A stretch of 64,000 nucleotides of DNA from positions 186,001 through 250,000 of the forward strand of contig NZ_JBNAZM010000001.1 in the NCBI RefSeq assembly GCF_051195215.1, written 5' to 3'. The position numbers and the translations under genes were made by a program. Positions 35,287-44,356 of this stretch are shown one piece after another. Position 1 is the first letter of the stretch; every line of letters starts with the position of its first letter. The notes under the pieces were generated by a model. That model had not been told where the DNA came from. It did no database searches and saw only the letters and a list, made by a program, of their open reading frames with translations. Source of the DNA: Arhodomonas sp051195215. GTDB lineage: Bacteria; Pseudomonadota; Gammaproteobacteria; Nitrococcales; Nitrococcaceae.

Positions 35287-35952
35287 ATGCGCCTCGACAC
35301 CCAGCCGGACCAGCCCGCACAGGTGGACGCCAAGCATGCACGCTGGGTCTCCTCGCCGACCCTGGGTGTCCAGCGCTGCCTGTTCGAGGGTAGCGGCAGC
35401 GAGAGCGTACCGGCGACGAGTCTCGTTCGCTATGCGCCCAAGAGCGAGCTTGCCGAAACGGGCACGGTGGGTTGCGAGGAATTTCTCGTCCTCGAAGGCG
35501 TTCTGTCGGATGACAGCGGTGCCTACCCGGCCGGCACCTATGTGCGTAATCCGCTAGGCGGCAGTCACCGCCCCCGTACCGGTCCGGGCTGCCTGGTGCT
35601 GTTCAAGCATTCCGCAATGGAAGCCGGCGACGACATGCGGGTGCGCCGCCACACCGCCGATCCCCGCCTGTGGCAACCGGGTCCGGCGCCCGGAGTACGC
35701 GCGCTCTACCTGCACCGCTTCGACAGGGAGGAAACCCTGCTCCTCGAGCTGGCCCCCGGTGCCGCACTGCCGTCACGGGATCTTCCCGGCGGCGAGGAGC
35801 TGTTCGTGTTGATCGGCGAGTGTCATGACACGGGCGGGACCTATGGCCGGCACGTGTGGCTGCGCCAGCCCACCCGAGCCCGCGCGCCACGGCTGCAGAC
35901 CGACTACGGCTGCCGACTGTTCGTCAAGCGTGGCCACCTGAGACCGGGCTGA
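35287..35952 (+). CDS. ChrR-type cupin protein
   Basis: Cytoplasmic protein of 221 residues built of two cupin-like repeats similar to the C-terminal domain of the anti-sigma factor ChrR. Each half has the glycine-rich pattern of the fold: EEFLVLEGVLSDDSGAYPAGTYVRNPLGGSH, and GGEELFVLIGECHDTGGTYGRHVWLRQP. The zinc-binding anti-sigma domain of ChrR is absent and no ECF sigma gene is adjacent, so it is probably a metal-binding enzyme or sensor of unknown role. The ATG at 35287 starts the similarity. Confidence 0.7.
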   Translation: MRLDTQPDQPAQVDAKHARWVSSPTLGVQRCLFEGSGSESVPATSLVRYAPKSELAETGTVGCEEFLVLEGVLSDDSGAYPAGTYVRNPLGGSHRPRTGPGCLVLFKHSAMEAGDDMRVRRHTADPRLWQPGPAPGVRALYLHRFDREETLLLELAPGAALPSRDLPGGEELFVLIGECHDTGGTYGRHVWLRQPTRARAPRLQTDYGCRLFVKRGHLRPG

Positions 35953-36010
35953 CCCCCCCTGCCGGCGGTTCCTCCGGTAGAATGGTCGCCAGCTACCGAT
36001 AGGAGGGACC

Positions 36011-36592
36011 ATGCAAAGAATCTGCGTGTACTGCGGTTCCAACGCAGGCCGTGACCCGTACTACCGGGAAGCCGCGGGAGCGCTCGGCGAAGCGCTCGTC
36101 GCGCGCGGCCTGGGCGTCGTGTACGGCGGTGCAGCCATAGGGCTCATGGGCACCGTGGCGGATGCGGCGCTCGCCGCCGGCGGCGAGGTCATCGGAGTCA
36201 TGCCCGAGACGCTCCTCGCCCGTGAGATCGGGCATCGCGAATTGACCGAGTTCCGCGTGGTGCAGTCGATGCACGAGCGCAAGGCCCTGATGGCGGAGCT
36301 CTCGGACGGCTTCATCGCACTGCCCGGTGGTCTCGGCACCTTCGAGGAGCTCTTCGAGATCCTGACGTGGGCACAGCTCGGCTTTCACCGCAAACCCTGC
36401 GCCCTGCTCAACGTCAACGGCTACTACGATCAGCTCGTCGGCTTCCTGGACCACGCCGTGGATACCGGCTTCCTGCGCCGGGGTAACCGTGACATGCTTC
36501 TCGTGGAAAGTGACGCGGAGCGCCTGCTGGAGCGCTTCGCCGGGTACGAGGCCCCGCGGGTCACCCAGTGGATCGACCAGGAAAGCCTATGA
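36011..36592 (+). CDS. LOG-family nucleoside-5'-monophosphate phosphoribohydrolase
   Basis: TIGR00730/LOG family protein of 193 residues with a Rossmann fold. The active-site motif PGGLGTFEEL is at 105-114, and VYGGAAIGLMGTVADAAL and SMHERKALM are further signatures. Members release a nucleobase from nucleoside monophosphates (in plants, cytokinin activation) or act as PpnN-like AMP nucleosidases. Its stop overlaps the next gene as ATGA. That gene encodes a purine/cytosine deaminase-like enzyme, so a nucleotide salvage or detoxification pair is likely. Confidence 0.88.
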   Translation: MQRICVYCGSNAGRDPYYREAAGALGEALVARGLGVVYGGAAIGLMGTVADAALAAGGEVIGVMPETLLAREIGHRELTEFRVVQSMHERKALMAELSDGFIALPGGLGTFEELFEILTWAQLGFHRKPCALLNVNGYYDQLVGFLDHAVDTGFLRRGNRDMLLVESDAERLLERFAGYEAPRVTQWIDQESL

Positions 36593-37050
36593 CCGCCATG
36601 ACACCGGTGGATCGGCAGCATCTCACGCGTGCCATCGATCTCGCCGTGCAGGCGCGCCAGGCCGGTGACGAGCCCTTCGGGGCGGTACTTGCCGACGCGG
36701 CCGGCCGGATGTTGGCCGAGGACCGCAACACGCAGAACAACGATGCCGACCCCAGCGCCCACGCCGAGCTCAACCTGCTTCGTCATCTCGACGAGGATGC
36801 GCGCGGGGCGCTCGCCGGCGCGACAATGTACGCCAGCGGTGAGCCGTGTCCCATGTGCGCGGCGCTGATCTACCAGTGCGGTATCGATCGCGTGGTGTTC
36901 GCGGTCGGTGGCGCCCGCTTCCGCGAGCTCACCGGCGGCGACAGTGACCATCTCCACCTCACTTGCGCGGAAGTGATGGCCCGCGGGGAGCGGGCCGTGG
37001 AGGTCATCGGTCCCGCCCCCGGCGGCGAGGGCGAGGCCGTCTTTCGCTGA
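36589..37050 (+). CDS. Nucleoside/guanine deaminase-family protein
   Basis: Zinc deaminase of 153 residues of the cytidine-deaminase-like fold. The zinc site is HAELNLL (His plus catalytic Glu) and PCPMCAALI (two Cys). DEPFGAVLAD near residue 25 is typical of the guanine deaminase/TadA-like group. Length and motifs favour a small purine or pterin deaminase rather than TadA. It is coupled by ATGA to the LOG-family gene and converges with the M28 peptidase gene after a 16-base gap. Confidence 0.85.
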   Translation: MTAMTPVDRQHLTRAIDLAVQARQAGDEPFGAVLADAAGRMLAEDRNTQNNDADPSAHAELNLLRHLDEDARGALAGATMYASGEPCPMCAALIYQCGIDRVVFAVGGARFRELTGGDSDHLHLTCAEVMARGERAVEVIGPAPGGEGEAVFR

Positions 37051-37066
37051 GTAGTCGCCGCCCGCC

Positions 37067-38638
37067 TCAGCGCACGTACGCGTGCCCGGAACGCTGCGCT
37101 GATGCGGGGGCTGTCAGGGCACGGTTCTGCGCCGCGCCGGCCTCGTCACCACCGATCTCGTCGAGATCCGGGTACCAGGCCAGCAGCCCCGTGACCAGCG
37201 CCATACCATCGGCATGCAGATCCATGCGCTTGACGTCCACGTTGGACAGGGTATCGCAGGCCTGGTGATAGCATGGATCGTAGGGCTCGCCGGCCGTTCC
37301 ACCGAATCGTTCGGCCTCCTCCTCGGTCTTGACCACTTCGGCCCCGGTGAACAGTCCGCCGAAGGGAATGCCGGCTTCGAAGAACGCGGCATAGTCCGAG
37401 CGGAAGCTGATCTCCGTGGGCGCATGGGGTTCGCCACGACCATTGAAGTAGTGCTCGAACAGCGCCTCGATCTCCCCGGAACCGGGCGGCCCCGCCAGGC
37501 CGAACGCCGAGCCGTCGCCGTCATAGATCAGGTTCACCCCGTTGGGCGAGCCGATCATGTCGAAGTTCAGGTAGGCGCCGATTCGCTCGAGCTCGGCATC
37601 ATCGAGATTCTCGACGTAGTGGTTCGACCCCAGCAGACCGGATTCCTCCGCGCCCCACCAGGCGAAACGCACACGGTTGGCGGTGTGGCTGCGCTGCATC
37701 AGCAACGCCAACTCGAGAATCGCGGCGCTGCCCGACCCGTTGTCGTTGATACCCGGCCCGTCTATCACGGAATCGAGATGGGCCCCGACCATGACGGTGC
37801 TGTCGGGATCGCCGCTGCGCGTCTCGGCAATGACGTTGTACGTCTCGGTCATCTCACGTGTCACGTCCGCCATCATGTGCAGGGTGAGTCCCTCCGTGGC
37901 GGCCCAGCTCTCACCTAGCCCGTAGGTGGCGAACAACACCGGAATGCCACCGCTGTAATCGCCACCCAGCGTGGCATTGATCAGTCCGGTGCGATCATCC
38001 GTGTCGCCCTGGTTGAAAATGATGGCACCGCTGGCGCCCGCAGCCGCGGCATTCTCCGCCTTCTGGCCGAACGCGCAGGCGCCGCGCTGGATCAACGCGA
38101 TGTTGCCGGCAGGGAAATCCGCGAAATCCTCCGTCTCGCAACCGCTGGTTGAGCTGTTGCCACGCCCGAGATCGAGGTCCACCGGTGTCACCGTGGCTTC
38201 CGCCTCGCCCGGGTCGGTCTGGGAGAGCATCGCGAAATCCGTGTTGCGCTCGTAGACCGTGTCCGCCGGCGCTGTCTGCTGCAGGCTCGCGTCGTGGGGG
38301 TAGAACGCCAGGAACTCGAACGGCTGGACGTCCACCTCATAGCCCGCGGCCAACAGTTGATTGCGCACGTAATCCACGGAGCTGCGGTAACCCGGCGTCC
38401 CGGAAGCCCGGTTGCCGTCATTGGCGTTGGCAATGTCCTGGAGCATCTGCAGGTGTTCGTGGACGTTGTCGCCACGCATGCACAGGGCGAGGCCCAGGGG
38501 GCTGCTGCTCAACCCGCCAGCTCGGCAGGCGCGATCCCAACCGGGCGGTGGTTCGCCGCGATCCGGCGGCAGGGCCTGGCTTGCGGGTGCGAAGCTCGTG
38601 ACCAGCGCACCCACGGCCAACGCGTGCTTCCATTGCAT
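37067..38638 (-). CDS. Secreted M28-family metallopeptidase with PA domain
   Basis: Exported zinc aminopeptidase of 523 residues. A signal peptide (HALAVGALVTSFAPASQA) precedes an N-terminal segment and a protease-associated (PA) domain (about 150-250, including IALIQRGACAFGQKAENAAAAGASG). The M28 domain has metal-binding motifs GAHLDSV, GINDNGSGSAA and WGAEESGLLGS. The C-terminal YHQACDTLSNVD carries another ligand. It probably releases amino acids from peptides outside the cytoplasm. GGAGGAG lies before ATG 38638. Confidence 0.9.
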   Translation of the reverse strand: MQWKHALAVGALVTSFAPASQALPPDRGEPPPGWDRACRAGGLSSSPLGLALCMRGDNVHEHLQMLQDIANANDGNRASGTPGYRSSVDYVRNQLLAAGYEVDVQPFEFLAFYPHDASLQQTAPADTVYERNTDFAMLSQTDPGEAEATVTPVDLDLGRGNSSTSGCETEDFADFPAGNIALIQRGACAFGQKAENAAAAGASGAIIFNQGDTDDRTGLINATLGGDYSGGIPVLFATYGLGESWAATEGLTLHMMADVTREMTETYNVIAETRSGDPDSTVMVGAHLDSVIDGPGINDNGSGSAAILELALLMQRSHTANRVRFAWWGAEESGLLGSNHYVENLDDAELERIGAYLNFDMIGSPNGVNLIYDGDGSAFGLAGPPGSGEIEALFEHYFNGRGEPHAPTEISFRSDYAAFFEAGIPFGGLFTGAEVVKTEEEAERFGGTAGEPYDPCYHQACDTLSNVDVKRMDLHADGMALVTGLLAWYPDLDEIGGDEAGAAQNRALTAPASAQRSGHAYVR

Positions 38639-38956
38639 GAGGGCTCCTCCATGCTGTTGTTGGTATATCCGGGGGCGGATGCCCCCTGACCTTCCTGGCT
38701 CGTCCCCCCTCGATTCCGCCACCGCCGGCAACTGCCGCCGGTGGACATGGCGGAAACTAGCAGCGATCCCGAACGGCGCAACGTCGCCATTGCCAATCCG
38801 GGCAGCCCGTCACATTCGCCGCCCGGTCCTGCGGGCACAGGCCGCGGCATCCATGTCGTCAACGAGCGAATTGTTCTAACATGGACAGAATGCGGATTCG
38901 CCGGGGCGCGCGGATGTCGACGCGCCTCCCGGGCCGGCAGAACAGGAGGAATCGAC
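38639..38956. other. 318-base gap between divergent genes
   Basis: Separates the divergent peptidase and cystine-transport genes. It contains a small hairpin GGGGGC-GGAT-GCCCCC at 38671-38686 and a longer imperfect repeat near 38720-38760. No confident promoter pair or operator was seen. AGGAGGA at 38944-38950 is the ribosome site of tcyJ. Confidence 0.5.
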
Positions 38957-39754
38957 ATGCTGCGCACCGCCTTCCGCCGAACCCTCGCCACCTTGGCTGC
39001 CGCGGCGGTGTCCGCCATGGTGCTGCCAACCGCTGCATCAGCGGCAGGGCTGCTCGAGCAGATCAACAGCGAAGGCCGGATCCAAGTAGGGCTCGAAGGC
39101 ACATATCCGCCGTTCAACTACCAGGACGAGAGCGGGGAACTGGTGGGTTTCGAGGTGGATTTCGCCCGGGCGCTCGCCGGGGAACTGGGCGTGGAGGCCG
39201 AGTTCGTGCCCACCAAGTGGGACGGCATGCTCGCCGGCCTGGACACCAAGCGATTCGACGTCATCGTCAATCAGGTGACCATTACCCCGGAGCGACGGAA
39301 GAAGTATGATTTCTCCGAGCCCTATACGATCTCGGGGATGCAGATCATCGTCCGCCAGGGGATGCAGGACGAGATCGACGGGCCCGCCGACCTCGCCGGC
39401 CGGGCGGTCGGCGTGGGCCTGGGCACCAACTATGAGCAGTGGCTCAATGAGAACGTGCCCGAGGCCCAGGTGGAGACTTACCAGGACGACCCCTCGAAGC
39501 TGCAGGACCTGCGCGTCGGCCGCATCGACGCGGTGATCAACGACAAGCTCATGGTCGGTTTCCTCATGGAGAAGTCGGACGGCCGTATCGTCGCCGCCGG
39601 CGAGCCGTTCGCCACGCAGCGCGTGGGCGTGGCCCTGCGCAAGGGCAACGACGATCTGCTCGCCGCCGTCAACGAGGCGATCGCCGACCTCCGTGAAAGC
39701 GGCGAACTGGCCGAGATCTCGGAGAAGTGGTTCGGCATCGACGTCACCCAGTAA
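38957..39754 (+). CDS. tcyJ: Cystine-binding periplasmic protein
   Basis: Solute-binding protein of 265 residues. A signal peptide (ending LPTAASA) precedes LLEQINSEGRIQVGLEGTYPPFN. Long stretches match E. coli FliY/TcyJ, for example EFVPTKWDGMLAGLDTKRFDV, NQVTITPERRKKYDFSEPYTISG and VGLGTNYEQWL. It binds L-cystine and delivers it to the TcyLN pump. The ATG has AGGAGGA upstream. The permease and ATPase genes follow directly on the same strand. Confidence 0.92.
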   Translation: MLRTAFRRTLATLAAAAVSAMVLPTAASAAGLLEQINSEGRIQVGLEGTYPPFNYQDESGELVGFEVDFARALAGELGVEAEFVPTKWDGMLAGLDTKRFDVIVNQVTITPERRKKYDFSEPYTISGMQIIVRQGMQDEIDGPADLAGRAVGVGLGTNYEQWLNENVPEAQVETYQDDPSKLQDLRVGRIDAVINDKLMVGFLMEKSDGRIVAAGEPFATQRVGVALRKGNDDLLAAVNEAIADLRESGELAEISEKWFGIDVTQ

Positions 39755-39766
39755 AATCCCCGTCCA

Positions 39767-40432
39767 GTGATCGAAAACCTGCAACTCGTCTTTCAGTCCG
39801 CGCCCTTCCTCCTGAAGGGCGCGCTTTATACCATCGGTCTGAGCGTCGGCGGCATGCAGCTGGGGCTCGTTCTCGGCTTCTTGCTGGCACTGATGCGGCT
39901 ATCGCCGCTGCGCGTGCTACAGGTTACGGCCCGCATTTACACGTCGTTCATCCGCGGCACGCCGTTGCTCGTTCAGCTCTTCCTCATCTACTACGGGCTG
40001 GCTCAGTACGGTCTGCGCCTCGACCCCATAACGTCCGCGCTGATCGGCTTCACCTTCAACATCGGCGGTTATACGGCGGAAATCCTGCGCGCGGCCATCG
40101 CCTCCATCGACCGGGGCCAGTGGGAAGCGGCCTATTCCATCGGCATGTCCCCCGTACAGGCGATGCGCCGGGTCATCGTCCCCCAGGCCGCCCGCGTCGC
40201 ACTGCCGCCGCTGGGCAACACCTTCATCAGCACGGTCAAGGACACCTCCCTGGCCGCCACCATCCAGGTGCCCGAGCTCTTCCGCCAGGCGCAGCTCATC
40301 ACCGCGCGTACCTATGAGGTCTTCGCCATGTATCTGGCTGCCGCGTTCTGCTACTGGGTGCTGTCCACCGGATTGTCGTGGCTGCAGAACCACCTCGAGG
40401 CACGCGCCACCCGCCACACGCGAGCGAGCTGA
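39767..40432 (+). CDS. tcyL: Cystine ABC permease
   Basis: Inner-membrane permease of 221 residues, HisM-type, about five helices. It follows TcyL/YecS closely: SAPFLLKGALYTIGLSVGGM, FIRGTPLLVQLFLIYYGL and the EAA loop WEAAYSIGMSPVQAMRRVIVPQA. The only suitable start is the GTG at 39767, 12 bases after tcyJ and without a strong ribosome site, so it may depend on translation of tcyJ. Confidence 0.92.
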   Translation: MIENLQLVFQSAPFLLKGALYTIGLSVGGMQLGLVLGFLLALMRLSPLRVLQVTARIYTSFIRGTPLLVQLFLIYYGLAQYGLRLDPITSALIGFTFNIGGYTAEILRAAIASIDRGQWEAAYSIGMSPVQAMRRVIVPQAARVALPPLGNTFISTVKDTSLAATIQVPELFRQAQLITARTYEVFAMYLAAAFCYWVLSTGLSWLQNHLEARATRHTRAS

Positions 40433-40438
40433 ACCGCC

Positions 40439-41230
40439 ATGAGCATGATCGAGCTTCGCGGCCTCACCAAGCGATTCGGACCCAATGAAGTACTCCGGCA
40501 CATCGACCTGGACGTGGACCGCGGCGAAGTGCTGGCCGTGGTCGGCCCGAGCGGTTCCGGCAAGACCACCCTCCTGCGCTGCCTGAACTGCCTGGAGGCG
40601 CCCAGTGATGGCCGCATACGTGTGGGCGACATAGAAGTCGCCGGCGACCGCCCGCTGACAAGGCAGAAGCATGCAGTGCGGCGCTTGCGCCAGCACGTCG
40701 GCTTCGTCTTCCAGGGGTTCAACCTGTTTCCGCACCGAACGGCCCTGGAAAACGTCACCGAAGGCCCCATCGTGGTCAAACGGGAACCCCGCGAGAGCGC
40801 AGAACGCCGCGGCCGCGCCATGCTCGAGCGCGTCGGACTCGGCGACAAGGCGGATGCGTACCCGGCCCAGCTCTCCGGCGGTCAGCAACAGCGTGTCGCC
40901 ATCGCCCGGGCGCTGACCATGGAGCCGGATGTCATCCTCTTCGACGAACCCACCTCGGCGCTGGACCCGGAGCTCGTCGGCGAGGTGCTCGCGGCGATCC
41001 GGGACCTCGCCCGCGAGCACCGCACCATGGTCATCGTCACCCACGAAATGGCATTCGCGCGGGACGTCGCCGACCGTGGCCTGTTCATGGCCGACGGCCA
41101 GATCGTGGAGCAGTCAGCGGCCCGGGACCTCTTCACCGCACCGCGCGAAGAGCGCACGCGGCGATTCCTGCACAAGCTGCTCAACGCAGGGCAGGCGCCG
41201 CAGCACGACGACACCGCGCCCCCGCAGTGA
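40439..41230 (+). CDS. tcyN: Cystine ABC transporter ATPase
   Basis: ATPase of 263 residues with Walker A GPSGSGKTT, signature LSGGQQQRVAIARALTM, Walker B VILFDEPTSALDPE and VTHEM. Similar to TcyN/YecC throughout. It starts six bases past the tcyL stop. The next gene, tmcA, starts 37 bases beyond its stop and may be co-transcribed. Confidence 0.92.
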   Translation: MSMIELRGLTKRFGPNEVLRHIDLDVDRGEVLAVVGPSGSGKTTLLRCLNCLEAPSDGRIRVGDIEVAGDRPLTRQKHAVRRLRQHVGFVFQGFNLFPHRTALENVTEGPIVVKREPRESAERRGRAMLERVGLGDKADAYPAQLSGGQQQRVAIARALTMEPDVILFDEPTSALDPELVGEVLAAIRDLAREHRTMVIVTHEMAFARDVADRGLFMADGQIVEQSAARDLFTAPREERTRRFLHKLLNAGQAPQHDDTAPPQ

Positions 41231-41267
41231 CGCCGGCGATGTATGCACCACCGATGCCGAGCGAGCC

Positions 41268-43358
41268 GTGACGACTGCCCGGGATCTCGCGGATTTCCTG
41301 GAGCACGCGCGGGACACCGACGGTGCGCACCGGCGGCTCGTCGTGGTGCCGGCCACGCAACTGCCCACTGACCTCGCCGCCGCGCTGCCCACGGGGAGCG
41401 TGGTCGTCGCCACCACCGCCATAGACGGGCACCGCCACGTGATGCCCCGGCAGGTGCGTTCGCTGCTGGGGAGCGAACACCGGGACGCCGTCCTGGATGC
41501 GCGTGACGGCCTCGACCTGGACGCCTTCGCCGTCCTCGCCGGCACGCTACGCGGGGGCGGTCTGCTGGTCCTCCTCGCCCCGGACCTGGCCGCCTGGAGT
41601 ACGCACGCCGACGCCGCCATTGCCCGCCGGCTGTCTTGGCCAAATACGCCCGCCGACTGTGCCCCGCACTTCCGCGACCGCCTGGTGGAATTGTTGCGAA
41701 GCGATCCCGCCGTGGGCGTGTTCCCGGACCGACCGCCAGCTCCCCCCGAATGCGGCGGCGCGACGGCGACGACACCACAGGATCCGGATTGCGCGACGGC
41801 CGACCAGGAGGCGGCGGTGGCCGCGGTCCTGAAAACCGCACGAGGACACCGGCGTCGCCCCAGTGTGCTCACGGCCGACCGCGGCCGGGGCAAGAGCACG
41901 GCGCTGGGTATCGCGGCTGCACGCCTGCTCCAAGGTGGCATGACGCGACTGCTGGTCACAGCGCCGAGCCGCGATGCGGCCGAGACGCTCCTTGCCCACG
42001 CGGCCGCTGGCGCCGATGCAGGGGGTATCCGGTTCCTCCCGCCCGACGAACTACTGCGCCATCACCACCCCGCCGACATGCTGTTCGTCGACGAAGCGGC
42101 CGGTTTGCCGGCGCCAATACTCGAGACCCTGCTCACACGCTACTCGCGCATCGCATTCGCAACGACCACCCATGGCTACGAAGGCACCGGTCACGGATTC
42201 CGGATACGCTTTCGTGCGGCGCTGGATCGTCTCACGCCGCAATGGCGGGATGTGACGCTCACCCAGCCGATCCGCTGGGCATCCGGCGATCCGCTGGAGT
42301 GCTTCACCACGCGGGCACTGCTGCTGGACGCCGAGCCACACGCCCTGCCGGCCACTGGGCCGGTCGGTCGCCTGCACGCCAGCGAGCTGGACCGGCGAGA
42401 CCTGACACAGGACGACGCCGCGCTGCGCGCTTTCTTCGGTCTTCTCGTGGACGCGCACTACCAGACCCGCCCCGAGGACATCCGTCAGGCCCTGGAGGCG
42501 CCCGATGCCCGCCTGTGGGCCGTGCGCGACGATTCCGGTAGCGTACTTGCGGCGGCGATAACGCTGGATGAGGGTGATCTGCCCCGCGACCGGGCCTCGA
42601 CCATCTCCCGCGGCGAGCACCGCGTCCGCGGCCACCTGTTCGCCCAATCACTCGCGGCACACGCCGGGCTGACGGCGGCTGTCGAGCTGCGATTCCGCCG
42701 GGTCCATCGTATCGCGGTGCACCCGGGCGCGCGTCGCGCCGGCATCGGCCGCCAGCTCGTGAACGCTATCCAGGAGGCGGCCCGGGGCGACGGCCGCGAT
42801 GCCCTGGCCACCGCATTCGGCGCCACGCCCAAGCTCATCGCCTTCTGGCGCGGATGCGGCCTCTACCCAATCCACGTCGGCAACCGGCGGGACGCAGCGA
42901 GCGGCACCCACTCGGTGTTCATGCTCCACGCGCTGAGCGCTGGCGCCACCACGCTGGCGAATGCCGCACGGCACAATCTGGCATCGGACCTCACCTGGCG
43001 CCTGGCCGGCATACTGACCCACCTTGATCAACAGGTCGCCGCGGCACTATGCCGCGAGCTGCCGGTGCCACCCCCCGATGCCCGGGATCGCAGCGTCGCC
43101 CGGATCTTCGCTGACGGCAACCGCGGACCGGACGATGCCGGTGCCTCGCTCCAGCGGTTGCTGCTCCACGCACTCGCGGCGGGCCACGATACGACGCTGG
43201 ACGACCCGGCCCGGTATCTCCTTATCGGTCGCTTCCTCCAGCATCACGACTGGCCCGAGCTGGCCCGTGGCGCCAACCTCTCCGGGCGGCGGGCGGTCAT
43301 CCGGCACCTGCGTCGGGCGGTGGCGGACCTGCTCGAGAGCTGCGGCGCGCACGGGTAG
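41268..43358 (+). CDS. tmcA: tRNA(Met) cytidine acetyltransferase TmcA
   Basis: RNA acetyltransferase of about 696 residues that makes N4-acetylcytidine at position 34 of elongator tRNA-Met using acetyl-CoA and ATP. The RNA helicase module has Walker A DRGRGKST and a DE-type Walker B (LFVDEAAGLP). The GNAT module has VHRIAVHPGARRAGIGRQLVNAI, and a C-terminal tRNA-binding region follows. Length fits E. coli TmcA (671). The GTG at 41268 is chosen as the first reasonable start after tcyN. Its 3' end overlaps by 62 bases a convergent membrane-protein gene. Confidence 0.92.
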   Translation: MTTARDLADFLEHARDTDGAHRRLVVVPATQLPTDLAAALPTGSVVVATTAIDGHRHVMPRQVRSLLGSEHRDAVLDARDGLDLDAFAVLAGTLRGGGLLVLLAPDLAAWSTHADAAIARRLSWPNTPADCAPHFRDRLVELLRSDPAVGVFPDRPPAPPECGGATATTPQDPDCATADQEAAVAAVLKTARGHRRRPSVLTADRGRGKSTALGIAAARLLQGGMTRLLVTAPSRDAAETLLAHAAAGADAGGIRFLPPDELLRHHHPADMLFVDEAAGLPAPILETLLTRYSRIAFATTTHGYEGTGHGFRIRFRAALDRLTPQWRDVTLTQPIRWASGDPLECFTTRALLLDAEPHALPATGPVGRLHASELDRRDLTQDDAALRAFFGLLVDAHYQTRPEDIRQALEAPDARLWAVRDDSGSVLAAAITLDEGDLPRDRASTISRGEHRVRGHLFAQSLAAHAGLTAAVELRFRRVHRIAVHPGARRAGIGRQLVNAIQEAARGDGRDALATAFGATPKLIAFWRGCGLYPIHVGNRRDAASGTHSVFMLHALSAGATTLANAARHNLASDLTWRLAGILTHLDQQVAAALCRELPVPPPDARDRSVARIFADGNRGPDDAGASLQRLLLHALAAGHDTTLDDPARYLLIGRFLQHHDWPELARGANLSGRRAVIRHLRRAVADLLESCGAHG

Positions 43359-43797
43359 TCTCGCCCTGGCCAGACGACGTACGCCGCGAGCGTGTCCACC
43401 CCATGCTTGCGATCCCCGCCGCCGTGCCCAGCGCCTGACCCATGGCGAGCGACATCAACGTAAAGATTCCCGGCACCACGACCACGAGCCCGGTGGGCCC
43501 TGTCCCGGCTCCGCCCCAGGCCAGCGCCGCGACAACCACCCAGATCGACACCGCGATCCCGACACGGGCACGGACCGGGCCCGACAGTCCCAGTGCCAGT
43601 CCCGCCACCGCCAGCCCGGCGACGCCCACGGACAACAGCCCGCCGGATACGCCCGCGATTGCGGTGATGATACCGCCAATGCCCATACCTGCCGCCACGC
43701 CGGGTGGACAGGAAACCGGTCTGCTGCTGCCTGCGAACCGCGCGCTCGCCGGTGTGACGGTCACCGGTCGCTCTGCGCCGTTCACGCCCCGGATCAC
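43297..43797 (-). CDS. Small inner-membrane protein, unknown
   Basis: Unrecognised protein of about 166 residues with several glycine/alanine/valine-rich membrane helices (GIGGIITAIAGVSGGLLSVGVAGLAVAGLALGLS, VGIAVSIWVVVAALAWGG, LVVVVPGIFTLMSLAMGQALG). The basic, proline-rich C-terminal tail lies antisense to the end of tmcA and may not be conserved. A GTG start at 43797 is preferred because it overlaps the stop of the upstream gene as GTGA and has GAGAGG just before it. The frame is open further up to an ATG at 43884, but with no ribosome site. No function can be assigned. Confidence 0.5.
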   Translation of the reverse strand: MIRGVNGAERPVTVTPASARFAGSSRPVSCPPGVAAGMGIGGIITAIAGVSGGLLSVGVAGLAVAGLALGLSGPVRARVGIAVSIWVVVAALAWGGAGTGPTGLVVVVPGIFTLMSLAMGQALGTAAGIASMGWTRSRRTSSGQGETTRARRSSRAGPPPPDAGAG

Positions 43798-44153
43798 CAG
43801 CCTCTCGGCCGCGACTGCTGTGTCGTCGGCGGCACGAAGCAACCCGCGAACGTCTGCGAGCCGGTGGGCCAGCGCATGAGCCATGCCTGTCCGGCAAGCT
43901 GCTGCCCCGCGGCAGCATCCAGAACATCCACGCTATAGAACCATGGCGCCCACGCCGCACCCGCAATCGCCGTTCCGGCGCTCCCCAACCGCTCCAGAGC
44001 GGCCGGCACCGGGGTATCGGGCGAAAACGCGACCACCAGCCGGTCACCGGGCTGAGTCGCCACCGCCGCGGCGTGGAGCGTGACCGCCAGTGGCAGCGCA
44101 TACGCCGCGATCAACACAGCCACGAACCCGCCCGCCATAAGCCAGTGCTTCAC
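43794..44153 (-). CDS. Small single-span membrane protein, unknown
   Basis: Protein of about 119 residues. One N-terminal membrane helix (HWLMAGGFVAVLIAAYALPLAVTL) is followed by a periplasmic part: DRLVVAFSPDTPVPAALERLGSAG, then AWAPWFYSVDVLD and GQAWLMRW...FAGCF. Small proteins of this pattern are found in other Proteobacteria without assigned function. A GTG at 44153 is chosen because GGAGGAGGG lies 7 bases upstream; an ATG at 44186 is the alternative. It is translationally coupled to the next membrane-protein gene. It lies downstream of the SCO gene beyond a palindromic repeat element. Confidence 0.55.
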   Translation of the reverse strand: MKHWLMAGGFVAVLIAAYALPLAVTLHAAAVATQPGDRLVVAFSPDTPVPAALERLGSAGTAIAGAAWAPWFYSVDVLDAAAGQQLAGQAWLMRWPTGSQTFAGCFVPPTTQQSRPRGW

Positions 44154-44200
44154 GCCGTCACCCTCCTCCTTGTCCGGCTCGGACATGCCGGTGCACGGTC

Positions 44201-44356
44201 AGTGTCTTGAATGAGAATGTCGCTGCACTTCTGAGCGCCCCGGTGTCGCCAGGCGGCGGCGCGAAGGCGTGGCGGCCCCCATGTCGAGCGACGCCAACAC
44301 CGCGACGGCGGCGCCATGTCGCACAGAGATACAGCGACATTCTCATTCAGGACACT
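44201..44356. repeat. Palindromic mobile-like element A (156 bp)
   Basis: Terminal inverted repeats of 24 bases (44201-44224 and 44333-44356) agree at 23 positions; the left one begins AGTGTCTTGAATGAG. The interior is GC-rich and has no gene. A 52-base stretch at 44259-44310 matches the reverse complement of 45769-45820 in element B at 40 positions without gaps, including 16 in a row. The right end runs into the stop codon of the SCO gene. No target duplication is obvious. It looks like a miniature, non-autonomous insertion element or the remnant of a larger one. Confidence 0.75.

Noticed and set aside
43794..43884. Apparent frameshift joining two overlapping membrane-protein frames
   Set aside because: The downstream gene has a GTG start that overlaps the upstream stop as GTGA with a ribosome-site-like GAGAGG. 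Normal translational coupling explains the layout.
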